Below are positions 24,865 to 32,762 of a DNA stretch of 64,000 bases, piece by piece; within the stretch, counting starts at the first letter, position 1, and every line of letters begins with the position of its first letter. Source of the stretch: JBGTLU01 sp041743935 (GTDB lineage: Bacteria > Bacteroidota > Bacteroidia > Sphingobacteriales > Sphingobacteriaceae); the NCBI GenBank assembly GCA_041743935.1, contig JBGTLU010000029.1, forward strand, positions 1 to 64,000. Direction: 5' to 3'. Below the pieces are notes generated by a model. The model made no database searches and was not told the DNA's origin. It saw only the letters and a program-made list of their open reading frames with translations. Position numbers and translations under genes: made by a program.

Positions 24865-26124
24865 TTAATTTAAATCAAATGCAGCTTTTATTTTGTCTAC
24901 ATAATCTAGTTTTTCCCAAGTAAATAACTCAACTTCTTTAGTAATTCTTTCTCCAGAAGGTAATCTGAATTCTTTGAAAACAACTTCGTTTTTTCGTCCC
25001 ATGTGTCCATATGCAGCTGTTTCGCTATAGATAGGGTTTCTTAATTTTAATCGTTGTTCAATAATTCCTGGGCGTAAATCAAAGATGGCACTTATTTTCT
25101 CTGCAATTTGGCTATCGTTCAAATTTGTTTTTGAGGTGCCATACGTATTTACGTATATTCCCATTGGTTCTACTACCCCAATAGCGTAGGATACTTGTAC
25201 CAAAATTTCATCGGCAACTCCGGCTGCCACCATGTTTTTAGCTATATGGCGTGTAGCATATGCTGCAGATCGGTCAACTTTACTTGGGTCTTTTCCGGAG
25301 AAAGCACCACCACCATGAGCGCCTTTTCCGCCATAGGTATCAACAATTATTTTTCTGCCGGTTAATCCTGTATCGCCATGCGGGCCACCAATTACAAATT
25401 TTCCGGTAGGGTTGATGTGATATTTTATATCGTCATTAAACAACGCTTGTAATGCAGGTTTTAATTTAGATTTAATACGAGGGATTAAAATGCTGATGAT
25501 ATCCGATTTGATTTTAGCCAACATCTGCTCATCGTTTTCCATGAATTGGTCGTGTTGGGTAGAAATTACAATCGTGTCTATTCTTTGCGGTTTGTTATCA
25601 TCGCTATACTCAATGGTTACTTGGCTTTTTGCATCTGGTCGTAGATAGTTAATTTCTTTATTTTCTCTGCGGATGGCAGCTAACTCAATTAAGAGTTTGT
25701 GAGATAAATCCAAAGCTAAAGGCATGTAATTTTCGGTCTCGTTTGTAGCATATCCAAACATCATTCCTTGGTCACCTGCTCCTTGTTCTTCCGGCTTTCC
25801 TCTATCTACTCCACGATTAATATCATCCGATTGCTCGTGGATTGCAGAAAATACACCACATGATTCTGCTTCAAACTTATATTCAGATTTGGTATACCCT
25901 ATTTTCTTTATTACCTCTCGAGCAATAGATTGTACATCTAAGTAAGTTGTTGATTTTACTTCACCTGCCAACACAACTTGGCCGGTTGTTACTAAGGTTT
26001 CACATGCAACCTTAGAGTTTGTATCAAATGCTAAAAAATTATCAATTAATGCGTCTGAAATTTGATCTGCAACTTTATCCGGATGTCCTTCCGAAACGCT
26101 CTCTGATGTAAATAAATAAGCCAT
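24865..26124 (-). CDS. metK: S-adenosylmethionine synthetase
   Basis: A 419-residue enzyme making SAM from methionine and ATP. Visible motifs are SEGHPDKVADQISDALID at the N-terminus (catalytic His, Mg-binding Asp), GAGDQGMMFGYA (ATP binding), GGPHGDTGLTGRKIIVDTYG and GGGAFSGKDPSKVDRSAAY. Length and order match the family; there is no truncation. The 5' leader of about 140 bases holds a predicted SAM-II-type riboswitch at 26186-26264, and the promoter is at 26275-26282. It is therefore probably controlled by its own product. Confidence 0.98.
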   Translation of the reverse strand: MAYLFTSESVSEGHPDKVADQISDALIDNFLAFDTNSKVACETLVTTGQVVLAGEVKSTTYLDVQSIAREVIKKIGYTKSEYKFEAESCGVFSAIHEQSDDINRGVDRGKPEEQGAGDQGMMFGYATNETENYMPLALDLSHKLLIELAAIRRENKEINYLRPDAKSQVTIEYSDDNKPQRIDTIVISTQHDQFMENDEQMLAKIKSDIISILIPRIKSKLKPALQALFNDDIKYHINPTGKFVIGGPHGDTGLTGRKIIVDTYGGKGAHGGGAFSGKDPSKVDRSAAYATRHIAKNMVAAGVADEILVQVSYAIGVVEPMGIYVNTYGTSKTNLNDSQIAEKISAIFDLRPGIIEQRLKLRNPIYSETAAYGHMGRKNEVVFKEFRLPSGERITKEVELFTWEKLDYVDKIKAAFDLN

Positions 26125-26185
26125 AATATTTTATTTGTTTAATAATTTGGGATAAATTATGGACTTGCATTCAGGTAAAAACAGG

Positions 26186-26264
26186 CTTGGGTTTTAGCAC
26201 TTTTTTTACGTGGTTGCAATCCTGTCCGCCTCTTATGAGAAATAGGACATCAAATCGATCCACT
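26186..26264 (-). ncRNA. Predicted SAM-II-type riboswitch with enlarged loop, upstream of metK
   Basis: On the minus strand the order of elements is GTGG (P1 5' side, 26260-26263), GATTTG (26251-26256), a 30-base insert with its own hairpin (GTCC..CTC-ATAA-GAG..GGAC), then ATTGCAACCAC (P1 3' side CCAC at 26210-26213). The A-rich segment GTAAAAAAAGTGCTAAAACC closes it. The known SAM-II core has the same sequence landmarks: GAUUU, UUGCA before the P1 3' side, and an A-rich tract ending GCUAAA. The insert makes loop 1 much larger than in the classic alphaproteobacterial form. I recall a long-loop SAM-II variant being described from Bacteroidota and marine sequences. P1 is only four clear pairs, which is a weakness. 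Confidence 0.75.
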
Positions 26265-26274
26265 TTTAGTGCCG

Positions 26275-26282
26275 CAAAATTA
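26275..26282 (-). promoter_or_regulatory. -7 promoter element of metK
   Basis: On the minus strand this reads TAATTTTG, matching TAnnTTTG. A start site about seven bases downstream would place the mRNA 5' end at about 26268, directly before the predicted riboswitch. Confidence 0.65.
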
Positions 26283-26343
26283 GAAGAATAAATTGTTAAC
26301 AGAAACTTAAATATACTTTAGCTAGTAATAGTTATTGGTTTAC

Positions 26344-26351
26344 TACTTTTG
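26344..26351 (+). promoter_or_regulatory. -7 promoter element of the lipid kinase gene
   Basis: Reads TACTTTTG, matching TAnnTTTG. It lies 17 bases before the TTG codon at 26368 and downstream of another in-frame TTG at 26335. This supports 26368 as the start and predicts a very short leader. Confidence 0.6.
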
Positions 26352-26367
26352 CGCTTTACTTAAAAAT

Positions 26368-27255
26368 TTGAAAAAGAACATATTATTCGTAATAAACCCT
26401 ATCTCTGGAGGCAAGAGCAAACAGAGAGTAGAGGAATTGATTTTGAAATATTTGGATAAAAATCAATTTGATGTAGAATTTGCATACAGTAATGCAATTG
26501 ATCATGCCCGCAAACTATCAAAATCTGCTGCGTACTTAGGTTTTGATTATGTTGTGGCTGTGGGTGGAGATGGAACAGTAAATGAAGTTGCAAAAGGCAT
26601 TCAATCTGTAGGTTCTACTGCTGCAATGGGTATTGTGCCTTTTGGTTCTGGCAACGGCTTGGCAAGGTATTTAAACATACCTATGAATGTAGTTAAAGCT
26701 ATTAAATCCATCAACCATTCAGTAGTTACCACTTTAGATTCTGCAAAGTTTAATAACGAAACTTTTTTTAATATGGCGGGTATGGGTTTTGATGCACACA
26801 TCAGTCAGCTTTTTGCCACAGACAAGAAACGTGGGTTGCAAGGTTATGCAAAAATGGTTTTTAAGGAAGTTAATTCTTATAAATCACAGGCATATAAAAT
26901 TACGGTAGATGGTGTGGTGTACCATGAAGATGCATTTATGATAAGCTTTGCAAACTCCACTCAGTTTGGCAATAACTTTCATATTGCACCAAAAGCAAGT
27001 GCTACCGACGGAGAGATTGATATTGTGGTGGTTAAACAATTTCCTTTATATCTTTTCCCATTATTTTCTTTGAAAATGGTAACAAAATCTCTAGGGGAAT
27101 CTAAGCATGTTAAAATGTATAGAGGTAAAAAGATAATAGTGGAAAGACTAGAAGATGGACCAGCCCACATCGATGGGGAGCCAAAACTTTTTGGCAAACA
27201 GATTACAATTACTATGCAACCTGCTTCGTTACGTGTTTTCAGTCCATCGGTATAA
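26368..27255 (+). CDS. Diacylglycerol kinase family lipid kinase (YegS/DgkB-like)
   Basis: A soluble lipid kinase of the DAGK catalytic family, phosphorylating diacylglycerol or a related lipid at the membrane. Visible are FVINPISGGKSK, the nucleotide-binding GGDGTVNEVAKGI, and PFGSGNGLARYL. There is no ATG in the first part of the frame. TTG at 26368 (then KKNILFVINP) is the best start because the promoter lies between it and an earlier TTG at 26335. The protein is then 295 or 296 residues, normal for the family. The stop codon touches the ATG of the SUI1 gene (TAAATG), so the two are co-transcribed. Confidence 0.9.
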   Translation: MKKNILFVINPISGGKSKQRVEELILKYLDKNQFDVEFAYSNAIDHARKLSKSAAYLGFDYVVAVGGDGTVNEVAKGIQSVGSTAAMGIVPFGSGNGLARYLNIPMNVVKAIKSINHSVVTTLDSAKFNNETFFNMAGMGFDAHISQLFATDKKRGLQGYAKMVFKEVNSYKSQAYKITVDGVVYHEDAFMISFANSTQFGNNFHIAPKASATDGEIDIVVVKQFPLYLFPLFSLKMVTKSLGESKHVKMYRGKKIIVERLEDGPAHIDGEPKLFGKQITITMQPASLRVFSPSV

Positions 27256-27606
27256 ATGAAAAAAAAGAAATTTATAACAGATTTTTCTGGAATCATGTTT
27301 TCCACAGATCCAGACTTTAAACTCCCGGAGCAGGATTCAGATTTGGATGGTACTCTTCCGAACAAGCAACAAGATTTAAGAATTCAACTAGATAAAAAAC
27401 AGCGTGGCGGTAAAAAAGTGACCTTGGTTACTGGGTTTAAAGGAACTGCATCTGATTTAGAATTATTGGGCAGAAAACTCAAAAATAAATGCGGAGTTGG
27501 GGGCACAATAAAAGACAACGAGATTTTAATACAAGGAGATTTTAGAGAAAAGATAAAAAGTCTTCTCATAGCAGATGGCTACCGAGTTAAACAAATTGGG
27601 TCGTAA
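27256..27606 (+). CDS. SUI1/eIF1-like translation factor (YciH family)
   Basis: A 116-residue protein. After a polar N-terminal tail comes the SUI1 domain: RIQLDKKQRGGKKVTLVTGF, LKNKCGVGGTIKDNEILIQG, and LLIADGYRVKQIG. The bacterial homologue YciH can influence start-codon selection. It directly follows the lipid kinase gene with no space. The role in Bacteroidota is not established; identification of the domain is secure. Confidence 0.93.
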   Translation: MKKKKFITDFSGIMFSTDPDFKLPEQDSDLDGTLPNKQQDLRIQLDKKQRGGKKVTLVTGFKGTASDLELLGRKLKNKCGVGGTIKDNEILIQGDFREKIKSLLIADGYRVKQIGS

Positions 27607-27653
27607 TCTTCTAAAAATTAAAACAATTAGCTCTATAATTAATTAATGAAACG

Positions 27654-27661
27654 TATCTTTG
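27654..27661 (+). promoter_or_regulatory. -7 promoter element of pckA
   Basis: Reads TATCTTTG, matching TAnnTTTG, 29 bases before the pckA ATG. No clear -33 TTG is seen at the usual distance. Confidence 0.6.
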
Positions 27662-27690
27662 ACGCTTTCTTTTTTTAGATTTTTACACAT

Positions 27691-29307
27691 ATGGATAATG
27701 AATTTGGATTTAAAGCTTCGGGCGCAAGCGTTGCAGAATTAGGATTAAGCAACGTAATAGCGGCATACTGGAACTTAACACCAGCCGAATTAATTGAAGA
27801 AGCAATTTGCCGTGGCGAAGGGCACTTAGTAGACTCGGGAGCATTAGCAGCAGATACCGGCGAATTTACCGGCAGATCTCCAAAAGATCGTTTTGTTGTT
27901 TGCGATGATATTACCGAAAACGCAGTTTGGTGGGGCGATGTAAACATCAAATTCTCACCAGAGAATTTCGATAAATTATACAATAGAGTAACAGCTTATT
28001 TAGGTGGCAAAGAAATATTTGTTCGCGATGCATATGCATGTGCAGATCCGGAACATCGCTTAAATATTCGGGTAGTTACAGAAACAGCATACCAAAATCT
28101 GTTTGCAAACAACCTGTTTTTACGCCCTTCAAAAGAAGAAATTGTAAATATTAAACCAGATTGGACCATTTTAGCTGCACCTGGTTTTAAAGCCAATCCT
28201 AAGATAGATGGCACAAGACAAGCTAATTTTGCAATTTTAAACTTTAGCAAAAGAATTATATTAATAGGAGGCACAGGCTATACCGGCGAAATTAAGAAAG
28301 GTATTTTTTCTGTTCTTAATTTTGTTTTACCACACCAACGCAAGGTATTATCTATGCATTGCTCTGCAAACATTGGTAAAGATGGAGATACCGCTATTTT
28401 CTTTGGTTTATCAGGCACTGGTAAAACCACATTATCTGCAGACCCAAATCGTGGTTTAATTGGAGATGACGAGCACGGTTGGGCAGCAAACTCTGTGTTT
28501 AATTTCGAAGGCGGATGTTATGCTAAATGCGTGGATTTATCACCAGAAAAAGAACCTCAAATTTGGAATGCCATAAAATTTGGCTCATTACTAGAAAACG
28601 TTCGCTGTTTCGATGGTACCAAAACAGTAGATTTTACCAACATTGAGGTTACAGAAAATACTCGTGTTGCTTATCCAATACATTACATATCCAATGCTGT
28701 AGAGCCTTCAGTGGCGGGCACTCCAAAAAACATATTTTTCCTTACTGCCGATGCATTTGGGGTATTGCCACCCATTTCAAAATTAACACCAGGGCAAGCA
28801 ATGTATCATTTTATATCTGGATACACGGCAAAAGTTGCAGGAACAGAAGCTGGGGTTACAGAACCTCAAACTACTTTTTCGGCCTGTTTCGGTAAAGCAT
28901 TTCTTCCACTTCACCCCGGAAAATATGCCGAATTGTTGGGAGAAAAAATGAAACAAAATCAGGTAAACGTATGGCTAATTAATACCGGTTGGACTGGTGG
29001 GCCGTATGGAGTAGGTGCCAGAATGAAATTGGCTTATACAAGGGCTATGATTACAGCAGCTTTAAACGGCGAACTAAATAAGGTTAATTATATAGAACAT
29101 CCTGTTTTTGGAGTACAAATGCCCACTACTTGCCCAAATGTACCAGATGAAATACTTAATCCACGAAATACATGGACGGATAAAAGCGAATACGACACTA
29201 AAGCAAATGATTTAGCAGCCGCTTTTGTCAAAAATTTTAATCAGTTTTCAAACGGTGTATCAGAAGAAATACTTGCTGCGGCGCCAAAAACGGTTGTAAT
29301 CGTTTAA
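27691..29307 (+). CDS. pckA: Phosphoenolpyruvate carboxykinase (ATP)
   Basis: A 538-residue enzyme converting oxaloacetate and ATP to phosphoenolpyruvate, the entry step of gluconeogenesis. Key motifs are FTGRSPKDRFVV near residue 56, the P-loop GLSGTGKTTLSADP (about 237), and DDEHGWA with metal-binding residues. The C-terminal INTGWTGGPYGVGARM is also typical. The ATP-type P-loop separates it from the GTP form. Length is typical. It is a single gene with its own promoter (27654-27661) and terminator (29328-29366). It fits growth on amino acids from the exported peptidases. Confidence 0.97.
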   Translation: MDNEFGFKASGASVAELGLSNVIAAYWNLTPAELIEEAICRGEGHLVDSGALAADTGEFTGRSPKDRFVVCDDITENAVWWGDVNIKFSPENFDKLYNRVTAYLGGKEIFVRDAYACADPEHRLNIRVVTETAYQNLFANNLFLRPSKEEIVNIKPDWTILAAPGFKANPKIDGTRQANFAILNFSKRIILIGGTGYTGEIKKGIFSVLNFVLPHQRKVLSMHCSANIGKDGDTAIFFGLSGTGKTTLSADPNRGLIGDDEHGWAANSVFNFEGGCYAKCVDLSPEKEPQIWNAIKFGSLLENVRCFDGTKTVDFTNIEVTENTRVAYPIHYISNAVEPSVAGTPKNIFFLTADAFGVLPPISKLTPGQAMYHFISGYTAKVAGTEAGVTEPQTTFSACFGKAFLPLHPGKYAELLGEKMKQNQVNVWLINTGWTGGPYGVGARMKLAYTRAMITAALNGELNKVNYIEHPVFGVQMPTTCPNVPDEILNPRNTWTDKSEYDTKANDLAAAFVKNFNQFSNGVSEEILAAAPKTVVIV

Positions 29308-29327
29308 TACTCGTTGATCGAACTCGT

Positions 29328-29366
29328 AATCACCTCTAAATAAAGTTTTAGAGGTGATTTTTTTTT
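29328..29366 (+). terminator. Intrinsic terminator of pckA
   Basis: A 13-base perfect stem (AATCACCTCTAAA / TTTAGAGGTGATT) with a six-base loop and a following run of T, 20 bases after the stop codon. Confidence 0.93.
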
Positions 29367-29493
29367 GATACAATAAATTAATTTTATATCGTTAGTAGGT
29401 TTTGAACAAAATCTTATTTCACCTTTTTTAATAATATCACGTTAAATAATTGTGAAAATCCTCGAAATAAATTTTTTATTTTCATAATTATTA

Positions 29494-29501
29494 TATTTTT
29501 G
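29494..29501 (+). promoter_or_regulatory. -7 promoter element of the exb/tonB cluster
   Basis: Reads TATTTTTG, matching TAnnTTTG, 56 bases before the exbB ATG. The surrounding 150 bases are very AT-rich. Confidence 0.6.
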
Positions 29502-29557
29502 CACACACTCAAATAAATAAAAAACGCATTTTTTCACTTAAAACTTAAATCACAAAC

Positions 29558-30376
29558 ATGGCACAAGCAGCTAAAAGCGAAAGCAAATTCAACTCAAGAT
29601 TTGCATCATTTGTAATTCCATTATGTCTAATTGCGGGTATCTGCATTTATGTATTCGTATTAGGTAATCCTTCCAATTTCCAAGGAAACGATAAAGCAAA
29701 CCAACCGATTACAGACGGTATTGGTTCTGTTTTTGGTTTGATGTACAAGGGCGGATATGTAGTGCCACTTTTACTTACTCTAGTAATTGTGTTAATTACA
29801 TTTTCCATTGAGCGCTACATTACAATTTCCAAAGCATCTGGTAAAGTATCTGCACAAGATTTTGTAAAGAAAATCAGAACACAATTAAATGCTGCTAACA
29901 TAGAAGGCGCGATTAAAGAATGTGATATTCAGAAAGGATCTTTAGCTAATGTGGTTAGAGCAACTTTAGTAAAATATCAAGAAATGGAGAAAGCCACCGG
30001 ATTAGATGTGGAACAAAAAATTCTTGCTATTCAAAAAGAAGTAGAAGAATCTACCACATTAGAACTTCCTACATTAGAGCGTAACTTAGTAATCATTGCA
30101 ACTCTTGCATCTGTATCTACTTTAGTTGCCTTATTCGGAACAGTATTAGGTATGATTAAAGCATTTGCGGCTTTAGCAACAGGTGGTGCACCAGATTCAG
30201 TTGCCTTGGCAAATGGTATTTCTGAGGCACTTATCAATACCGCTTTAGGAATTGGTAACTCTGCAATTGCAATTATTATGTATAACGTATTTACAACTCG
30301 TATAGATTCTATTACTTATGCAATAGATGAGGCTAGCTATAGCATCATCAATACATTTGCAGCAAGAAATAAGTAA
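29558..30376 (+). CDS. exbB: MotA/TolQ/ExbB proton channel protein
   Basis: A 272-residue membrane protein forming the proton channel that energises TonB. A hydrophobic N-terminal helix (residues 17-36) and a second one (about 66-86) precede the cytoplasmic loop. The C-terminal pair of helices carries the family signature LVALFGTVLGMIKAFAALA. It works with the two ExbD proteins and TonB encoded next. Gaps in this run are 33, 29, 24 and 8 bases, so one transcript is likely. ExbB is chosen over TolQ because of the tonB gene in the cluster. Confidence 0.92.
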   Translation: MAQAAKSESKFNSRFASFVIPLCLIAGICIYVFVLGNPSNFQGNDKANQPITDGIGSVFGLMYKGGYVVPLLLTLVIVLITFSIERYITISKASGKVSAQDFVKKIRTQLNAANIEGAIKECDIQKGSLANVVRATLVKYQEMEKATGLDVEQKILAIQKEVEESTTLELPTLERNLVIIATLASVSTLVALFGTVLGMIKAFAALATGGAPDSVALANGISEALINTALGIGNSAIAIIMYNVFTTRIDSITYAIDEASYSIINTFAARNK

Positions 30377-30409
30377 TTAATCAATTAAACGAATTATAAA
30401 TAAATACTA

Positions 30410-31021
30410 ATGGCAAAAGCTAAAATACCTCGCAAAAGCACGTGGATTGACATGACGGCAATGACCGATGTTGCATTTCTTCTGCTTACGTTTTTTATGC
30501 TTGCTACCAAGTTTAAGCCCGATGAACCGGTAGATGTAACTACCCCTTCTTCTGTAGCGGAGATTAAATTACCCGAAACAGGAGTAGTTCAAATTACAAT
30601 TGATGGTGAAGACCGTGTGTTTTTTGGAATAGAAGGCCAACCAATCCGTGCAGATTTACTGAAAAGAATTGGCACAAAAAAAGGCATTACATTCTCTGAA
30701 GATGAAATCAAAACTTTCTCTTTAACAAACACTTTTGGCATTCCTATTAATGAAATAAAAGGTTACTTAGGTTTAGACATTGGGGCACAGAAAAACTTCG
30801 AGCAAAAAGGCATACCTACCGATTCATTAAACAATGAATTGGCAGAATGGATAGTAGAAGCACGAAGAGCAGCACAAAGTCAAGGTACGGTTGCGGTTAT
30901 TGCAATTCGTGGCGACCAAAATGCAAGTTATCCAATCATAAGACGCGTTATTGAAACGTTACAAGAGCAAAACGTAAACCGTTTTAATCTTATAACTAAT
31001 CAAGAAGGCGAAGAAAAATAA
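30410..31021 (+). CDS. ExbD/TolR family protein (first copy)
   Basis: A 203-residue protein with one N-terminal membrane helix holding the proton-conducting Asp (MTAMTDVAFLLLTFFMLATK) and a periplasmic domain ending ASYPIIRRVIETLQEQNVNR. It is longer than E. coli ExbD (141), with an inserted segment around residues 85-150 of unknown purpose. It pairs with the ExbB upstream. The next gene is a second, different ExbD, as is usual in Bacteroidota. Confidence 0.92.
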   Translation: MAKAKIPRKSTWIDMTAMTDVAFLLLTFFMLATKFKPDEPVDVTTPSSVAEIKLPETGVVQITIDGEDRVFFGIEGQPIRADLLKRIGTKKGITFSEDEIKTFSLTNTFGIPINEIKGYLGLDIGAQKNFEQKGIPTDSLNNELAEWIVEARRAAQSQGTVAVIAIRGDQNASYPIIRRVIETLQEQNVNRFNLITNQEGEEK

Positions 31022-31050
31022 AAGTTTTACAGATTATATAAAGCTAAATT

Positions 31051-31686
31051 ATGGCAGATATAGAAGGTGGCGGTGGCGGTGGTCACAAAAAAGGCAAAAA
31101 AGTTCGTGGCAAGAAAATGTCAACTCGTGTAGATTTTACACCAATGGTAGACTTAGGGTTCTTGTTAATTACGTTCTTTATGCTTACCACATCCATGAAC
31201 CAACCAACCACCATGGAAATTAATATGCCGATAAAAGAAGATCTTCCACCAGAAGATCAGTCTAAGATAAAGGCCTCGCAAGCAATTACCATTTTATTAA
31301 CCAAAGACGATAAAATTGTCTATTATTTTATAGACGAAGTTACAGGTGAGCCAATGACTCCAGTTGTAGCCAACTTTGGAGCAAATGGTATACGTAAGCA
31401 ATTAATATTAGAAAACAGAAGAAGAAATGCGGCCGTAGATTCGATTCCAATTTATCGCGAACAATTCAGATTTAATCAAATAACAGAAGAAGAGTACAAA
31501 AAGAATGTAAGCCGTATTAAGGCTTTCAAAGATGGCTTAATTGTTGTTATAAAAGCGGATGATGATGCTAAGTATAAAAACTTAGTAGACATTTTAGATG
31601 AGATGCAGATTACTAATATCGGTCGATATGCTATCGTAGATATTACACCTGTAGAGTTGGAGCTTTTAAAAGGAACTCAATTATAA
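31051..31686 (+). CDS. ExbD/TolR family protein (second copy)
   Basis: A 211-residue ExbD paralogue. The cytoplasmic N-terminus has six Gly in a row followed by a very basic stretch (HKKGKKVRGKK). The membrane helix has the functional Asp (FTPMVDLGFLLITFFMLTT), and the periplasmic domain ends in DEMQITNIGRYAIVDI. It shares only the helix region closely with the first copy, so the two are old paralogues that may form a heteromeric ExbD set. Confidence 0.92.
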   Translation: MADIEGGGGGGHKKGKKVRGKKMSTRVDFTPMVDLGFLLITFFMLTTSMNQPTTMEINMPIKEDLPPEDQSKIKASQAITILLTKDDKIVYYFIDEVTGEPMTPVVANFGANGIRKQLILENRRRNAAVDSIPIYREQFRFNQITEEEYKKNVSRIKAFKDGLIVVIKADDDAKYKNLVDILDEMQITNIGRYAIVDITPVELELLKGTQL

Positions 31687-31710
31687 GTTGTACTTAAAAA
31701 ATAAATAGCC

Positions 31711-32511
31711 ATGGCAAAAATTGATTTATACGATAGCTTGTGGTGCGAGCACGTATTTGAAGGCAGAAACAAAGAATATGGAGCTTATCAGCTTCGCAAA
31801 GATTATACTAAGAACATGATTCGAGGTATTATATTTGCAATTGTGTTTTTTGGCCTATTAATGACGGGTCCACTCATCGCTAATCTAATTACAGGATTTA
31901 TTCCAGAAGAAAACATAATTAAGGTAACCGAGGTAACAGATTTAATGGCACCTCCGCCTTTAGATGAAAAAACACCTCCACCTCCTCCGGTAGAGCCACC
32001 ACCACCAGTACGTCAAACCGTTAAATTTACCCCTCCGGTAATTTTACCTGACGTTGATGTACCAGATGAACCACCTCCAACCGTAGAAGAATTAAAAGAA
32101 GTAGATGCTGGTGTTAAAACCCAAGAAGGAACTAAAGATGCGGAACTAATTATCGAAGATCCGGGTGTATCAGTTATTGAATCAGCCGGTGATGCCCCAT
32201 TTATTTCGGTAGAACAAATGCCTGCATTCCCAGGTGGTGAAGCAGAAATGCAAAAATACATCTACAGAACCTATCGCTATCCACCAATGGCTCGCGAGAA
32301 TAACATTCAAGGAACTGTTTTTATGCAGTTTGTTGTAGAGCGTGATGGTAGCGTTTCTGAAGTGAAAGTATTACGTGGCTTAAGTCGCGATGTGGATGAA
32401 GAAGCGATACGTGTAATTAAAAGTTTGCCTAAATTTACTCCAGGCAGACAAAATGGTCGCCCGGTACGTGTATTTTACAATTTACCAATACGTTTAACTT
32501 TACAGAACTAG
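31711..32511 (+). CDS. tonB: TonB energy transducer (Bacteroidota type)
   Basis: A 266-residue TonB. The N-terminal cytoplasmic part has the Bacteroidota-specific motif CEHVFEGRNKEYGAYQLRKD before a membrane helix at about 34-60. A proline-rich periplasmic spacer (PPPPPVEPPPPVRQ, about 89-103) and a C-terminal TonB_C domain from about residue 175 (MPAFPGGEAEMQKYIYRTYR) follow. It transmits force from ExbBD to outer-membrane SusC-type receptors. The C-terminal domain is closely matched by the short gene at 35472. Confidence 0.94.
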   Translation: MAKIDLYDSLWCEHVFEGRNKEYGAYQLRKDYTKNMIRGIIFAIVFFGLLMTGPLIANLITGFIPEENIIKVTEVTDLMAPPPLDEKTPPPPPVEPPPPVRQTVKFTPPVILPDVDVPDEPPPTVEELKEVDAGVKTQEGTKDAELIIEDPGVSVIESAGDAPFISVEQMPAFPGGEAEMQKYIYRTYRYPPMARENNIQGTVFMQFVVERDGSVSEVKVLRGLSRDVDEEAIRVIKSLPKFTPGRQNGRPVRVFYNLPIRLTLQN

Positions 32512-32519
32512 AGTATTAA

Positions 32520-32762
32520 ATGTCATATCGCAATAACTTACAGAGAAAATCGCTGATCAAGCGGTTTTCTCTGATTTTTGGACTAGCCATGGTTGTGGCA
32601 TTTTATATCATTGGAATTTTAATGCTTACCAATGATAACATCATGCGTGAAATGGACCCGAAATATAAAACAGGCATGGCGATAGTGATTTTATGTTATG
32701 GTACGTTTAGACTATTTAGAACGTATTACAGTTTTATAAGCAACCGGGAGGAAGAGTTATGA
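32520..32762 (+). CDS. Small two-helix membrane protein of the TonB cluster
   Basis: An 80-residue protein with two membrane helices (about residues 16-37 and 49-65) and basic ends. It starts eight bases after the tonB stop, and its own stop overlaps the PstS-like start (ATGA, four bases), so it is translated with both. I recall similar small proteins in this place in other Bacteroidota, but no function is known. Confidence 0.8.
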   Translation: MSYRNNLQRKSLIKRFSLIFGLAMVVAFYIIGILMLTNDNIMREMDPKYKTGMAIVILCYGTFRLFRTYYSFISNREEEL

